Shown here one piece after another: positions 22,071 to 33,753 of a DNA stretch of 64,000 bases. The stretch lies in the NCBI RefSeq assembly GCF_024139115.2, contig NW_026942686.1, forward strand, positions 1 through 64,000. The letters run 5' to 3'. Each line of letters opens with the position of its first letter. Position 1 is the first letter of the stretch. The notes beneath the pieces are model-generated. The model saw only the letters and a program-made list of their open reading frames with translations. It ran no database searches and was not told the origin of the DNA. A program made the position numbers and the translations under genes. The stretch comes from Armigeres subalbatus. Lineage: Eukaryota; Arthropoda; Insecta; Diptera; Culicidae.

Positions 22071-22507
22071 CAGTAATATCCCGTTTTTATCACCCCCCTG
22101 GTGAATTTTTGGGTGATAAAACAGGGTATGTGACAAAATTGGAAAAAATATTTTCATTTTTTAATTCATTCCACAAATATCAATCATTTTATGCCTTGGA
22201 AAGGCTAAATGCGTGAACGGTACCCGTTATTTCTTGTCGAAATTGCTTACAGAATATTTCCCAGGTACTCAGAAGTCGTTCGTAATGAACTACAGGCGGT
22301 GAAAGTTATTTCATGAAAATTAATGTTATTTTTGGTATTATTTACGAAAATAAAAAGAATGACAAAATTTTTTGGGGTGACAAAATCGGGTCGAAAACGT
22401 GACAAAATCGGGACGTGATAAAATCGGGTCGAAAACGTGATAAAATCGGGGGTAGACAAAATCGGGGGTAGACAAAATCGGGGAGTGACAAAATCGGGTC
22501 AACACTG
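22071..22507. mobile_element. Tc1/mariner-type MITE with GACAAAATCGGG repeats
   Basis: The left end CAGTAATATCCCGTTTTTATCACC is related to the reverse complement of the right end (CAGTGTTGACCCGATTTTGTCAC). TA lies immediately outside both ends. Six tandem variants of (GT)GACAAAATCGGG occupy the right 150 bp. It is nested in the hAT-like element. Confidence 0.78.
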
Positions 22508-23160
22508 TATTTGCAATCTAGTCCATTGCATTGACATAGCACAATTGAGCATTCTCGTCAAAAATTGTATCTCGTTTTAAAGTCTTAGTCAATTCTTTGA
22601 CTCATTTGAGATTAACTTTTCAGAGAACGCTATTTTTTTATTTCAAAAACAAAAACTGAATAAGTGCGGCAGGTATAAACCTGCCTGAAGGATTCGCGTT
22701 GGTTTAAAATCGGGTGAATGTTAGGCCAAGTTTGAAGAGCAGCACTTGTTCGATTATTGTTTTGAGCTTTAAAAATAGTTAGAGGTGTCATATTTGATGG
22801 GAAAGGTAAAATATCATCATTGCTTGGTTTTTGTTTCGGGTAAATACGTAGCTGCCATTTCGCGATCCAAAATTCTTTAATTCTCCGTTTGCTCGTGCCC
22901 AGTGTTGTAAAATGTAACCACCCGTATGTCCTTTGTCTAATTTGTCTAAAACTTTTTTTTAGAAGTAGGTAGTCTTATATTTTTCACCAAAGATACATTG
23001 CTGTAAATATAAGGCTGAGGCTAGAGTGGATTTGTTTCCAAAATGTCGCTTGTCATTCGAATAACATTTTGCCTCCCACGACTCAGACTATTTTAACAGC
23101 AATGCAATGTCCTGTTAGACGAAGTTATAGAACCATTTAAGCGCTATAAGTTCGTTACAA
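22508..23160. other. Unannotated body of the hAT-like element
   Basis: No gene or repeat is recognised between the internal MITE and the open frames at 23.2 kb. Confidence 0.35.
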
Positions 23161-23335
23161 CATATTAAATTTGATATCGTGCTTCTGAAAAAGGTTTCGA
23201 AAAACAAAGACAAATGAAAGCCAATGACCTTTTACAACACTGCATATGCTTCAGCACGTTACAGAAATTGAGACTCCACGGTTGGTTGCAAATCCGACGA
23301 TCCGCTGCTCGAAATAGATGGGTGATCAGTAGACG

Positions 23336-23572
23336 ATGGAATCCCTCCGACTGGAAACTTGTATGTTCATGGGGAGCAGAATCGCGCAACTACTGTATTC
23401 CGCTCTGCTCCAATGCAGTGATGATAACTCCATTCTTCACTTCGAGGACAGCACACCATTTATTGACAATTTGTTAAACAATCCGCAGACCTTACAAACA
23501 CTTCTATCCGCCTCCGCATCTATTTATCAGAGTTCTCCAAGCTTTTTGTGTAAGAGGCCGTACACTAATTAA
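23336..23572 (+). pseudogene. Unrecognised short ORF, possible gene fragment
   Basis: A 78-codon open frame with balanced composition (for example QCSDDNSILHFEDSTPFIDN) stands out from the surrounding low-complexity frames. It lies inside the hAT-like element and is cut at its 3' end by the MITE at 23555. I recognise no domain. It could be a transposase remnant, a captured gene fragment or chance. Confidence 0.2.
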
Positions 23573-23700
23573 GTAAGCTGTTAATTTTTAAGTAACCTGT
23601 TAATTTTTTCCCATACAAATCATTTTTTATTTACATGGAGCGTAAGAAAATGGCAGACCCCCTCCTCCCATAAGTGCTTACGTAATTAGTGTACGACCCC
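23555..23700. mobile_element. 146-bp MITE
   Basis: The ends GGCCGTACACTAATTAAGTA and TACGTAATTAGTGTACGACC are inverted repeats with few mismatches. TAAG flanks both sides (23551-23554 and 23701-23704). It is too short to code. Confidence 0.7.
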
Positions 23701-24285
23701 TAAGATTCTCAGGAGAATCAGTTTGGCAAAATCGTGTTCTTAAGGATCCTAGTCCTCTGAGTTTTAAAAAAGTTAACTCATTTTAAATTATTGCTCTTCA
23801 AAACTATCACAAATTGTGATTAAGTGTGACTCAACGCTATCTGGACAACCTACTTAGAACCTCGTATCGATGTCAGTTCGAATGTGTAGAATCCAAACTG
23901 AGTTCGGAGTTGCCAACTGTTCTTATCACCCTAGATTCAAATTCATGCTAATAAATAATTTTAGTTAAATATTTGTAACGGCCTTATTAGATTTTTTTTT
24001 CTACTGATCGATATCGATATATCGATTTCTACTGATCTAAGTATCGATATATTAAAAGCAACAGTATTAAAATTTTGCATTGAAATGTGTTTGTCGCGGT
24101 TTTGTTTTTGTAGTCGCGGATTCCATTTTGCTAGTCGCGGATTTCGCGGTTTGGAATTTGATCATTTTGTAACAGCCCTGCATATGGTTTAAACAATCAA
24201 TTTTCGAAACGTTATAACATTTTTTGTAGACCTTCCAGCTGCGTACCTTCTTCGGCAAAGTCTTTCGGCATCTTCCAGACTATAT

Positions 24286-24540
24286 GCTTACTTATTGAGT
24301 CACGTGATTGATGATAAAATGAAGCCGCTAATAGCAAAAATGTAAAAAAGTACGTTTCCCCATACTAATCTCCATGTAAATTTAAAACGCGATGCGGCAT
24401 GCGAGGTCGCAACCAATCGAGCCCATATTTTGCACAGTTGATTGGGGTCCCAAAACGATTCAGAAAAACCTTGATCTCACTTGATCAGACGAAGTTTATG
24501 TTTTTCCATACAACTGCGCCCCACTCTAATACCTATGTGC
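24286..24540 (+). repeat. Dispersed repeat, also reversed in the last Dop1 intron
   Basis: The segment containing CAACCAATCGAGCCCATATT and the following phrases (TTGCACAGT, CCCAAAACGATTCAGAAAAA) recurs as the reverse complement at about 52490-52790. Both copies have a tacgtttttccata-like edge and no coding sequence. The class is unknown. Confidence 0.7.
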
Positions 24541-24559
24541 ATTATTTGGAAGATGTTTA

Positions 24560-24708
24560 TTTTGAAAAATGTATTGGGGTAACCACTTTCCCTTCGATGG
24601 GACTCGACTCGAACTCACAACCCTCACGACCCACTGAGGGTCGTGGGTTCGAGTCCCATCGAAGGGAAAGTGGTTACCTCCAATACATTTTTCAAATCAA
24701 TATCTTCC
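24560..24708. repeat. Large palindrome with embedded B-box-like words
   Basis: Two arms of about 65-70 bp are almost exact reverse complements around a centre near 24635. The outer parts read TTGAAAAATGTATTGG...GGTAACCACTTT and inner parts include the phrase GGGTTCGAGTCCCATCG. The arms would form a long hairpin. The inner word resembles the tRNA T-loop B box. Confidence 0.85.
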
Positions 24709-24744
24709 ACATAATGTACATATTCACATATGAGTTTTCATAAC

Positions 24745-26876
24745 ATTGCACAATGGTCCCAGAGTCGAATCTAGCAAGACAAAAATGTTTGCGCCAAAAC
24801 TATTAGTTTTAGATATATACTGTCTTTGGGAAAAAAATTTAATATTTTTTGACGATTTTTTTCCATGTAGTGAAATTAGGGCGGTACCTATATTTCAGAA
24901 GTTCATAATATCAACTTTTTAATTTTTTGGTAAAGACTTGTGCAATGTTCCACAAAGTTGTAGAGCAACTAATTTTGAGCAACTTTGCCGAAGAAACCAT
25001 TTTTCTATCACTTATGGTTCACAAGTTATGAGCTTTTTCAATAAATACGTTAGGGCGGTCCCTTAAAATCGGTATTCTTCACATAACTTTTTATACATTC
25101 ATTTCTCGCATAAACTTTGTTCCGAACACTTTTAGGACTTTTAAAGACGCACATTTTTGTTAAAGAACCATGGATCTATCTCTTATAACAAAAAAGTTAT
25201 TCGAGTTTTTGTATGAAAAACATGTTTTTTTTATATGCGTATATTTCAAAATGGAGCAAACCGGTTTTCAATCTATTGGTTCTATTCGAAAGCTCGCACT
25301 TTTCTGCGTTTATGGTGGGAAAACTGAGAGAACGTTTTTTGTTTGAAGCGTTTTATTTAGTTTTGAAAATAATATGTTTTTAATCGAAAAACGTCTATAG
25401 CTTGATAAATAAACGAGATAGGTCCATGGGTCTTCAACAAAAAGATGTGCCTTTAGAAGTTCTAAATGTGGTCCAAACAAAGTATCCCTCAAAAATCAAT
25501 ACATAAAAATATATTTATAAAAAACGGTTTTCGTAAGGAAATAAACGTTAGTTAGATCAAAGTAGGCTGGTCGACAGAGCGTATGATTTTTTTTGACGTT
25601 ATTGTGCCTTGCAACAAAAATTACAACTTTCCTGATAATTTTCCAAAGCTCTCATAGACGTGAAAAATTGCTCCGCAGTACAAATAGCACGTGCTATCCA
25701 AGCATTCACCGCTAGGATGCACCACGTGGCGGCCAAATGTGAAGATTTGATTTTAACGTAATAGTAATAAAAACATTTCAGTAGCTAACCACTGGTCATC
25801 TTCGCTTTCTCCCACTGGCGATACCGAAAAAAATCTAAGCAAACAAGATAGGCTTGTAACAAAGGCTATACTTCAAAAGTGACGTACTTTTAACGCTACA
25901 TATCCAACAGAAAACCAAGCTACTACCATTAATATGCATAGTAGCCTGATTTTCTGTTTGATGTTTAGCATGGCACACAAAAGACATGGCAGTCTCAACG
26001 CGTATGTAAACATTCAGTATGAATGAACCGGTGAATAGAGAAAATGCGCTCTCTAGTTCAGCCTACTTTGATCGATCTAACGTTTATTTCCTTACAAAAA
26101 CCGTTTTTTTTTAAATATATTTTTATGTATTGATTTTTGAGGAATACTTTGTATGGACCACATTTAGAACTTCTAAAGACACATCTTTTTGTTGAAGACC
26201 CATGGACCTATCTCGTTTATTCATCAAGTTATAGCCGTTTTTCGATTAAAAACATATTTTTTTCAAAATGAAATAAAACGCTTTAAACAAAAAAGGCTCT
26301 CTCAGTTTTCCCACCATAAACGCAGAAAAGTGTGAGCTTTCGAATAGAACCAATAGATTGGAAATCGGTTTGCTCCATTTTGAAATATACGCATATGAAA
26401 AAAAAACATGTTTTTATACAAAAACTCGAATAACTTTTTTGTTATTAGAGATAGATCCATGGTTCTTTAACAAAAATGTGCGTCTTCAAAAGTCCTAAAA
26501 GTGCTCGGAACAAAGTTTATGCGAGAAATGAATGTATACAGTTATGTGAAAATACCGATTTTAGGGACCGCCTAACGTATTTATTAAAAAGCTCATAACT
26601 TGTGAACCATAAGTGATAGAAAATGGTTTCTTCGGCAAAGTTGCTCAAAATTAATTGCTCTACAACTTTGTGGAACATTGCACAAGTCTTTATGGAAAAA
26701 TTAAAAGTTGATATTATGAACTTGAAATATAGGTACCAATTCTAATTTCACTACATGGAAAAAAATCGTCAAAAAATATGAAATTTTTTTCCCAAAGACA
26801 CTATATATCTAAAACTAATAGTTTTGGCGCAAACATTTTTGTCTTGCTAGATTCGACTCTGGGACCATTGTGCATT
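24745..26876. mobile_element. Fold-back element with arms of about 0.8 kb
   Basis: The outer ends (TTGCACAATGGTCCCAGAG and its reverse complement) begin arms that match over their whole length: 24745 to about 25575 on the left and about 26053 to 26876 on the right. Checkpoints include GCGCCAAAACTATTAGTTTT, the acaacttt-gtagagcaa region and the AAGGAAATAAACGTTAG region. A unique centre of about 480 bp separates the arms. No open frame of note is present. Confidence 0.9.
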
Positions 26877-26965
26877 GTAAATTAATGTCATAAATGTCAT
26901 TAAGGTAGAACTCGTCAGAATTCAATTTCAAATCTACCTCAAGTATGTAATTGTGCCTCTATGTC

Positions 26966-27316
26966 AGTGTTGTCACGGTGTCTCTATGGAGAAATATTAT
27001 TTTTCAAAAATCAGTACCTCTGAAACACCCACCACGCGAAAGTATATGATCTCCCCTTTCATATCGTGAGTAAACTAAAATGTTCTATCGGGGGATCTAG
27101 AACAATTTTTTTTTTACTATTTTTGGTGCAAACTCCATAGAAATCTAGTCGATTATACCCCCCAAAAATGTATGGAAAAATTACCCCCGATAGAACATTT
27201 TAAAAATGCACCTACGTGAAAGAGCAAGGGTTATACTTTCGTGTAGTGGGTGTTTTAGAGATACTGATTTTTTTTTAAATAAGCCTCTTCGGACAAAGAC
27301 ACCGTGGTGGTGACAT
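26966..27316. mobile_element. Imperfect inverted-repeat MITE
   Basis: Left phrases (CACGGTGTCT, CAGTACCTCTGAAACACCCA, AATGTTCTATCGGGGG) reappear as reverse complements on the right (CCCCCGATAGAACATT, TGGGTGTTTTAGAGATACTG, AGACACCGTGG). The element is about 350 bp and has no coding capacity. Confidence 0.75.
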
Positions 27317-27795
27317 ACATTGTCTTTGTTAATGAATAGGTTGGTTGATTACTTTTGAGTTTCAATGAGGGAGTATATTTTTTATCTAGTAGATTTAATC
27401 TACTGAATAGAATAAAGCATAAAATGTTTATCTAATCCTTGGAATTCGTCTAGGCCAAGGTGTCATTCAGTTGGGCACCCAAACCTGCAGCTGAGTCTCA
27501 AATTATGTTTGTAGTGGTAAATGATCTTTTGTGAAAGCTTGAATTCATGCCCAAAGCTTATAAAATCTGGCATTGGTTTAGGCAAATCACTGCAGTTCAG
27601 GAATTTCAAGTTTAGTAGCACATTAATCATCTTGACAATATTAATTTTTTTTAATTAATAAAATCAACCAGGCCACTTATATTTAATCAGATTTGTAAGT
27701 TTTTTGATTGGTGCTATTGGGACAGTTGACTTATTTATTTGGCGAACTAATTTAGCAAAATAATTAAATCCCCACTGTGAATGCTTTCGTTGAGA
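27317..27795. other. Spacer without recognised features
   Basis: No gene or repeat is recognised. Confidence 0.4.
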
Positions 27796-27799
27796 ATTC

Positions 27800-28935
27800 A
27801 TTCGAAGACTCCTTAAGTAATTCTTTCAGGAGTTTCTTAAGCAGTTCCTTTGGAAAATTCTTCCATTAGAAGTTTCTTCGAAAATTAATTAGCAACTCTT
27901 TAATTTTTTTAAGCATTGCCTCCGGAAATTTCTTTGAGAATTCCTTCAAAAATTCCTCCTTATGGAATTTCTTCAGCAATTATTTCACGAATTCCTTAAA
28001 TAAATTCTTCCAGATATTACATAAGGCATTGCTTTGATTTCAAAAGAATTTCTGAAGGAATCTACAAAGGAATCTCGGAGGCTTTTCGAACAAATTTTTA
28101 AAGAAATCTCTGAAACATCCAATGGAATTTTTGGCGGATTTTTTTCAAATTATTTATGAAAAAAAATTAAAGAGCTATCAAATAAATTTCTCATAGAGGG
28201 TTCATAGAGGGTTTTGGGCAGGAATTTCCAAATAAATTTTTGAAGGCATTTTTAAAAGAGAGCCTGAAAGGTTTTTCGAAAAAAAAATCCTGTTGGTACT
28301 AAGAGTGTTTGTAGTATTTCTAAAATACTTTCCATCCCTACCTAAAGGAATTTCCAGAAGAATTCATTCCTGGAAGAGCTTCCGAAGGGAATTCTGAAGG
28401 AACAATTCCGGAGGAATTTCTGATTGATCTTCCGGACGAATTCCTGAAGGATCTTTCGGAAGAATTTCGGAAGAAACTTCCGGAGGAATTCCTGAAGAAA
28501 CTTACGGAGCGATTCCTGGAAGAGCTTGCAGAGGGATTCCTGAACAAACATCTGGAAGAATTCCTAAAGGATCTTACGGAGGAATTTCTGATGAATTTTC
28601 CGGACTAAATCGTGAAGGATCATTCGAAGGAATTCCTGGTGGAGATCCAAAACAATGCTTGGAGGAAATTCCGAAGGAATTCAGATTATAAAGTAATCCA
28701 GAGGTATTGTCTGGAGGAGTTCTTGCAGGAATTTCCTGATAAATTATTTGAGCTACTTTCCAGGGAAAAAGCACAAAATATTCCTGGAAAAATTACCAAA
28801 AGAATTCATCACGAAGAAATTCCTTGAAAAAAATATGCAGGAACGCCTGAAAGATTTCACTGAGGAATTTCTGGAAGATATCACCAAGGAATGCATACAA
28901 GAATTCAAGAAAGAATTCCTGGAAAAATAACTGGC
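27800..28935. repeat. Degenerate GAATTCCTGAAGGA-type array
   Basis: More than 30 diverged copies of a short word based on GGAATTCCTGAAGGA, with spacing near 21-24 bp, strongest at 28330-28580. The many GAATTC sites and the open frames in several phases follow from the repeat. The array resembles 8890-9745 in style. Confidence 0.75.
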
Positions 28936-29056
28936 TGAATTCCCGATTTCTCGATTTCTCGAAAGATTTTTTTTTTTTGAAAAACTCCTGAAATAATCAA
29001 GACCGATATATTTACCGGAAGAAATCTATAAAGAATTCATTTAAAAAAGTCCAAAG

Positions 29057-29341
29057 GGGGCCCTCCTTAGCTGTGCGGTAAGACGCGCGGCTACAAAGCA
29101 AGACCATGCTGAGGGTGGCTGGGTTCGATTCCCGGTGCCGGTCTAGGGGATTTTCGAATTGGAAATTGTCTCGACTTCCCTGGGCATAAAAGTATCATCG
29201 TGCTAGCCTCATGATAATACGAATGCAAAATTGGTAACCTGGCTTAGAAACCTCGCAGTTAATAACTGTGGAAGTGCTTAATGAACACTAAGCTGTGAGG
29301 CGGCTCTGTCCCAGTGTGGGGATTTAATGCCAATAAGAAGA
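29057..29341 (+). mobile_element. tRNA-derived SINE (Feilai-like candidate), copy 2
   Basis: Same family as 14608-14904, with tRNA-like head, B box GGGTTCGATTCCC and the AATAAGAAG end. Flanks AAAAAAGTCCAAA and AAAAAAATCCAAA form a 13-bp target duplication with one mismatch. Confidence 0.88.
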
Positions 29342-30305
29342 AAAAAATCCAAATGAAGATAAATTTCATAAGAAATACTAGATATTATCAATTCGGTATT
29401 CCTCACATATACTTTTTTGACAATTCTTATCGGATTTTCTATACGGGTTTCTTGAAGAATTCCCAAACTAATTCCTTCTATCGACCTAATTTAGGACACA
29501 ATCTGTGGAGAATATCCTGAATGAATTTCTGGATAACTTCCCAAACAATTATCTAAAGTAATTTTTATACTTATTCTAGACAACAGTACCGGTTTAACTT
29601 CATTTGAAACTACATGTAAACGTAAAGTTCCCGAAAAAACGGATTTCGACGCACATTTTAATTGAATTTACGAATAGTTTCAATTTTATTTACCCTTCTG
29701 CTTGTTTATTTATTCCACCCGTTCCACCCATATGGTTTTTGGTGAACCTGGTGCGAATCCCTTACGACAAATGCCCGGATGAGCAGCCTAAATGCCCTGA
29801 TCCCGAATCCTAAGTCCCGTCCATCCTTGAACATTGTAATCTAACCTCGAGTCACCACGAGTACGTTGGCTTCTACCCCTCTCTTACTAACTTAAAAATA
29901 AAATGCTATTGATTGTACAGATCACAAAGAACCATGGCTCCGTAGAGTGTTGTTCACGCCTGAGCCTACCAAATAAACGAACTTGGAAAAAAAAACACAG
30001 TGCGAACCCGAAAGCTTTAAGGTTGGAACTAGTGCGAACCTAATTCTAACCTGAGCGTATAAAAATACGTTTTGACAGCACTTAGGTTGGAACTTTTTAT
30101 AAACGAATTCGACATAAGTTGAAAAGCAGTTACCCGCCCCGAACCATTTCAAAATTTTATGATAAAAAATGACGGAATATTGGGGCCTTCTACATTCAAA
30201 CCGATCGTAAAACTTTTGATAGATTGTTAAGAAATTCTTCAATGTTGTTGAAACTAAAAATAAAGCGGAAGTGGAGTCGGGTGCGTGGAATTCTATTCTC
30301 GTCAG
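29342..30305. other. Spacer without recognised genes
   Basis: No gene is recognised. Open frames at 29604-29813 (+) and 29922-30338 (-) show no domain that I know. A sequence resembling the end of some retroelement near 29745-29820 could not be placed. Confidence 0.35.
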
Positions 30306-30690
30306 TAAACGCCATAATAAAAACCCTGATAAATCCACCTAGCGGTATTGGTGCCTTTCTCGTGCATCAGATATATAAAAATATTTGAGTGAGTATTTTT
30401 AGCGTGTTTGCGTATGAGGAATAGTGTTTTGACCATCATTTTTGAGTCCATTGCCCGATATGGCCAGTTTTCAATAGCAAACAATGGGAAAAGATTCTCC
30501 GTCGAAACGAACCTGTTTACGAGTAAAATAGGCAAATGGTAAGTTTTGAAAAGTGTGTCTACAAAATTGTGTACACATATACACACATACATACATACGG
30601 AAATCACCCCAGTTCGTCGAGCTGTGTCGATTGGTATATAACACTATGGGTTTTCAAGCCTTCTATCACAAGTTTGATTTAAGAGTGATC
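30306..30690. repeat. Probable dispersed mosquito repeat
   Basis: The segment contains phrases that look familiar from Aedes repeats (aatccacctagcggtattgg, a CATACATACATAC run at 30578-30598, and gtcgagctgtgtcgattgg). No second copy is present in this window, so the assignment depends on memory of the style of such repeats. Confidence 0.35.
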
Positions 30691-30711
30691 CTATAGCCTT
30701 TACGTATAGGG

Positions 30712-30945
30712 CAACTGTTCCGTTTTTCATCTCACTGAACATGTATTCATCCCATTGCAGAACAAAGAAATACAGCACCAATCTTGTACCTTCCTTTTGC
30801 TAACATGCGTGCTCACTGCTAAAAAAAATCACAAAAATAAATAACAAATCAAATACCTACCTTTTCATTGCTTTGTTTTTGATGGGATCGAAATAGGAGC
30901 TATGAGATGAAGTACCGAAGCGCTCCCCTACTTAATATACAAAAA
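30712..30945 (+). repeat. Dispersed repeat, inverted partner at 38.2 kb
   Basis: This segment is the diverged reverse complement of about 38205-38425. Shared words include CTCACTGAA...ATTCATC, AAAGAAATACAGCACCAATC, GCGTGCTCACTG and ATCCCATCAAAAACAAAG (in one or other orientation). Neither copy codes. Confidence 0.75.
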
Positions 30946-31620
30946 AGCAAAAAGAGGTCGCTAACATCTTTTTCTGTTTCCACACTTTCGATCCAGTGCG
31001 AACGGTAGGATTTGCACTCCAATCTAATCTATGATGCCATTTAATTCAATTGCTTGTAAAAGCCAAACAATCTTGCATTTTATGATAACCACAAGCCGTT
31101 TCATAATCAATGCAACACCAAGAGAAAAAAAAATAAAATTTTTAATTTCTTTGAATTCGATAACCGCTATATCGGTCTTTAAATACATTTTAGAAAGCAA
31201 TAAAATTAACAAATCTCGAACCAATACACAAGATAACATTATTCCATCACTTAAATTAATCTTCTGAAGAAAGCTTTACACCGGATGATTGATCGTTTTA
31301 GTTTGGTCTCAAGTGATATATTGTTCCAGCAGGAGGTTCTGTCTTCCATTTGTCTGGGCATGACGAAAATGCGGGTTCGTTCCTGATGCCGACGTTGAAG
31401 GTGCTCCATTATATAGTCGCGTAGATCCGCAGGATAGGTGTATTTGCATGAAACAACAAATTTTCATCTTGCAATATTGGAGGTGTGTCCAATTATTGAG
31501 TTTCTGTTTGCTTCAGTAAAATCTCCGCGCCAAGGGTTTTGTTATACACAAAGCGTACCGCGCTGTGCCCTTATTCCAATCATAAGGAATAATAAAGATT
31601 TTTTGTCTAAAAATAACAGA
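30946..31620. other. Spacer without recognised features
   Basis: No gene is recognised. Short AT-rich frames on both strands at 31024-31267 overlap and have no domain. Confidence 0.4.
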
Positions 31621-31621
31621 A

Positions 31622-31700
31622 AAATATCAATCGTCTCAGACGAGTTAAGTAACTCCATTTAATTCCACCAATTGGCCGATACAAATATTAAATTTATTTT
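31622..31700 (-). repeat. LINE 3'-end-like segment, left copy
   Basis: About 75 bp (from atcgtctcagacgagttaag to ttaaatttattttatgtc) are the near-perfect reverse complement of about 37210-37305. The RT fragment at 31.9-32.3 kb lies on the same (-) strand just upstream of this segment, so it may be the LINE 3' end. Confidence 0.75.
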
Positions 31701-31919
31701 ATGTCACCCCCCCCCCCTTCAACTTTCCCAAAAAATTGAGGGGGCGAAAAAAAAATTGTTTTTGGATTTTTTATTTTATTTAAAATTTTGAACTTTATGC
31801 ATTATTGTTTTTATCTTGATACGAAATATATCATTTATAGATCATTAATGTATCCCCAAGAGTATTTTGAATAAAAATACGAACATTTATCTCTATCGGC
31901 ATAAATATTCTATATCCTA

Positions 31920-32330
31920 TCCTTAAAGATTCCGTCTAAGCACCTTGCAATATATGGCCGACCCATTTCCAACCACGTTTTCGAACATCTATTGTTATCG
32001 ATATTTGTTGGCTTTTTGGCTCGGCACTGTAAGTCCGTTTGAATTATAAATTTTAGACATCATCTGCGTTGTCTTTGCCTAATCACAACACGCTTCACGA
32101 TAGAGTAGTACATTCAAATTTTGGTGCGTGAATCAATCCGGTTGGGTCTCTAAATATTTCGAAAACTTGCGAAGGTGGCCCCAGCCTTTCTGACTCATGG
32201 TTCCATGTCAATCCCAATTCCGTCATCTGATGATATCAGACTGTCAAGATATTGAAGTCCTCCGATCGCCCGGCTACTGCAAAGTTTGAGGAGCTTTTTC
32301 CGTTGACACTCAACCACCTGGTCCTGCGGG
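31920..32330 (-). pseudogene. RTE-like LINE reverse transcriptase C-terminal relic
   Basis: The - strand translates to a QYLGSLISSDDGIGID-type block, then VRKAGATFASFRNI, RIDSRTKI and, further along, RKRGWKWVGHIL. These are consecutive C-terminal landmarks of an RTE-like endonuclease-RT family common in insects. Stops and frameshifts show decay. The + strand relic at 35.95-36.80 kb belongs to the same family. Confidence 0.65.
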
Positions 32331-32660
32331 CGTTGATGGTGGACCCGCCGCAAAAAAACATACGGTCAGCTCGTTAAGCACACACAAAAGAGCATCGCAA
32401 TACTAATATAGCGTTTCGTGTTCATTAGCCAAATCAGAGTCGTCTAGATATCCACAACAATAACAACCAAAGCAGCTCAAGGTATGATACACGGTCAATC
32501 ACACCCACCAAGATCTGAGAAGTAACAGAGCAGATGAAATGTATCATTGCCTCACATCAACGACTACCAGAATGAGGTCAGCCAAAGCTCTGACCCTATT
32601 TGAAAATCCCTTGCACCCCTGGGCGCCAAACAGATCTTTGTGATTCAGACAGACAAAACA
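32331..32660. other. Spacer
   Basis: No gene is recognised. It separates the LINE relic from the inverted copy of the tRNA-like repeat unit. Confidence 0.35.
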
Positions 32661-33160
32661 GACAGCATAGGAATTAATTGCATATTATTCGGCAACTCGG
32701 CCGTACGAAAACTGTTTTTTTGTTAAATATCTTGGCTGTGCATATGCACAGCATATGCTTCGCTAAATGGACAAATTGATGAAATTTGCGAAAAAGCAGA
32801 GTGTCTTGGAGGACTGAACCCTCAACCTCTACTCTCTAGATACCGTCCTACACAACAAGACCACTTCAAAAAGGTCACGTTTGCGGAAAAAACCATCAGA
32901 ATCCAGTACCAACCTCTCACCGCGGTTAGCTCTCTTTTTGCAAATTGAATATCTTTCGGATGCTCGATGTGTCCAATCTTCACATGTGGCTTTACTATTG
33001 ACACAGCCAAGCAGTGCACATTGTTTATTGCAAACAGGAGATCTAACTCCATGCCCCAGGAACTGTCTGGTACCGGATTCTGATGCCGAATTCAATCGCA
33101 AACTCTGCTTGCCAAGGCTTGTTAGGCTAAAGCATTTGATGAGGGACACGCACAGCAGAG
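32661..33160 (-). repeat. Inverted copy of the 563-bp tRNA-like repeat unit
   Basis: The segment is the diverged reverse complement of the direct units that follow. It includes the CGGCAACTCGGCCGTACG phrase, the tRNA-like part (32802-32862, shortened to 61 nt) and the flanking AGCTCTCTTTTTGCAAATTG phrase. It meets the direct copies near 33150, forming a large inverted repeat. Confidence 0.8.
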
Positions 33161-33681
33161 TGCGATTGAATTCGCATTCCCTACCTCCAAGAAGTGGATT
33201 CTTTTCGCAAATGGTTTCATATCAATTGTCCATTTCGAACATATTCAATTTGCAAAAACAAGATATTTAATAAAAACAGTTTTCGTACGCCGAGTTGCGA
33301 ATATATCAATTGCACCAATTGTAATCAGGCCCGGTCTTTCACCGTCATTAGTCGTCTGAGTACACGCGATCAACCGCTTACGTTAAGGCAATCAAACTCA
33401 TCAAAATGCTTTAGCCAAGCAAGCCTTTGGCACAGCAGAGTGCGATTGAATTCGCATTCTATACCGTCCCGCCCAGACAGTTCCTGGGGGCATGGAGTGC
33501 GATCCTCTCGTTTAATAAACAATGTGCACTCGCTTGGCTGTGGGTATACAATAGTAAAGCACATGTGGAGATTGGACAAATCAAGCATCCGAAAGATATT
33601 CAATTTGCAAAAAGAGAGCTAACCGCGGTGGAGGTTGGTACTCGGATTCTGATGGCTTTTCCGCAAACGTGACCTTTAAGT

Positions 33682-33753
33682 GGTCTTGTTGTGTAGGGGT
33701 TATCACGCCTATCTAGAGAGTAGGAGGTTGAGGGTCTGAGTCCCTCCAAGACA
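33682..33753 (+). tRNA. tRNA-like sequence, repeat unit 1 (mutated T arm)
   Basis: A 72-nt segment folds as described for 34246-34317, but the B box reads GGGTCTGAGTCCC instead of GGGTTCGAGTCCC, so pol III promotion would be weakened. It is probably a pseudogene or SINE-type head. Confidence 0.5.

Larger units (their letters stand above)
21391..24179. mobile_element. 2.8-kb hAT-like element with TCGCGG repeats
   Basis: The ends AGGGCTGTTACAA and TTGTAACAGCCCT are perfect inverted repeats of 13 bp. The flanks GCATATGC (21383-21390) and GCATATGG (24180-24187) agree at 7 of 8 positions, the hAT duplication length. Clusters of TCGCGGATTTCGCG-type repeats lie just inside both ends. No transposase domain was found, and the body carries two further MITEs, so this copy is non-autonomous. 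Confidence 0.8.
21066..24284. repeat. Outer inverted repeat around the hAT-like element
   Basis: About 100 bp at 21066-21165 are the reverse complement (roughly 80 percent) of 24182-24284. Shared words include CTTTGC(T/C)GAAGAAGG, GTTATAACG and ATTGATTGTT(C/T)AAACCATATG. The two arms enclose the hAT-like insertion and its flanks, so an older fold-back host appears to have received a newer element, or the termini were duplicated. Confidence 0.75.

Noticed and set aside
23000..24000. CRISPR array or bacterial insertion
   Set aside because: The repeats in the window are tandem satellites or TIRs without spaced direct repeats, and the splice structure and SINEs show a eukaryotic nuclear sequence.
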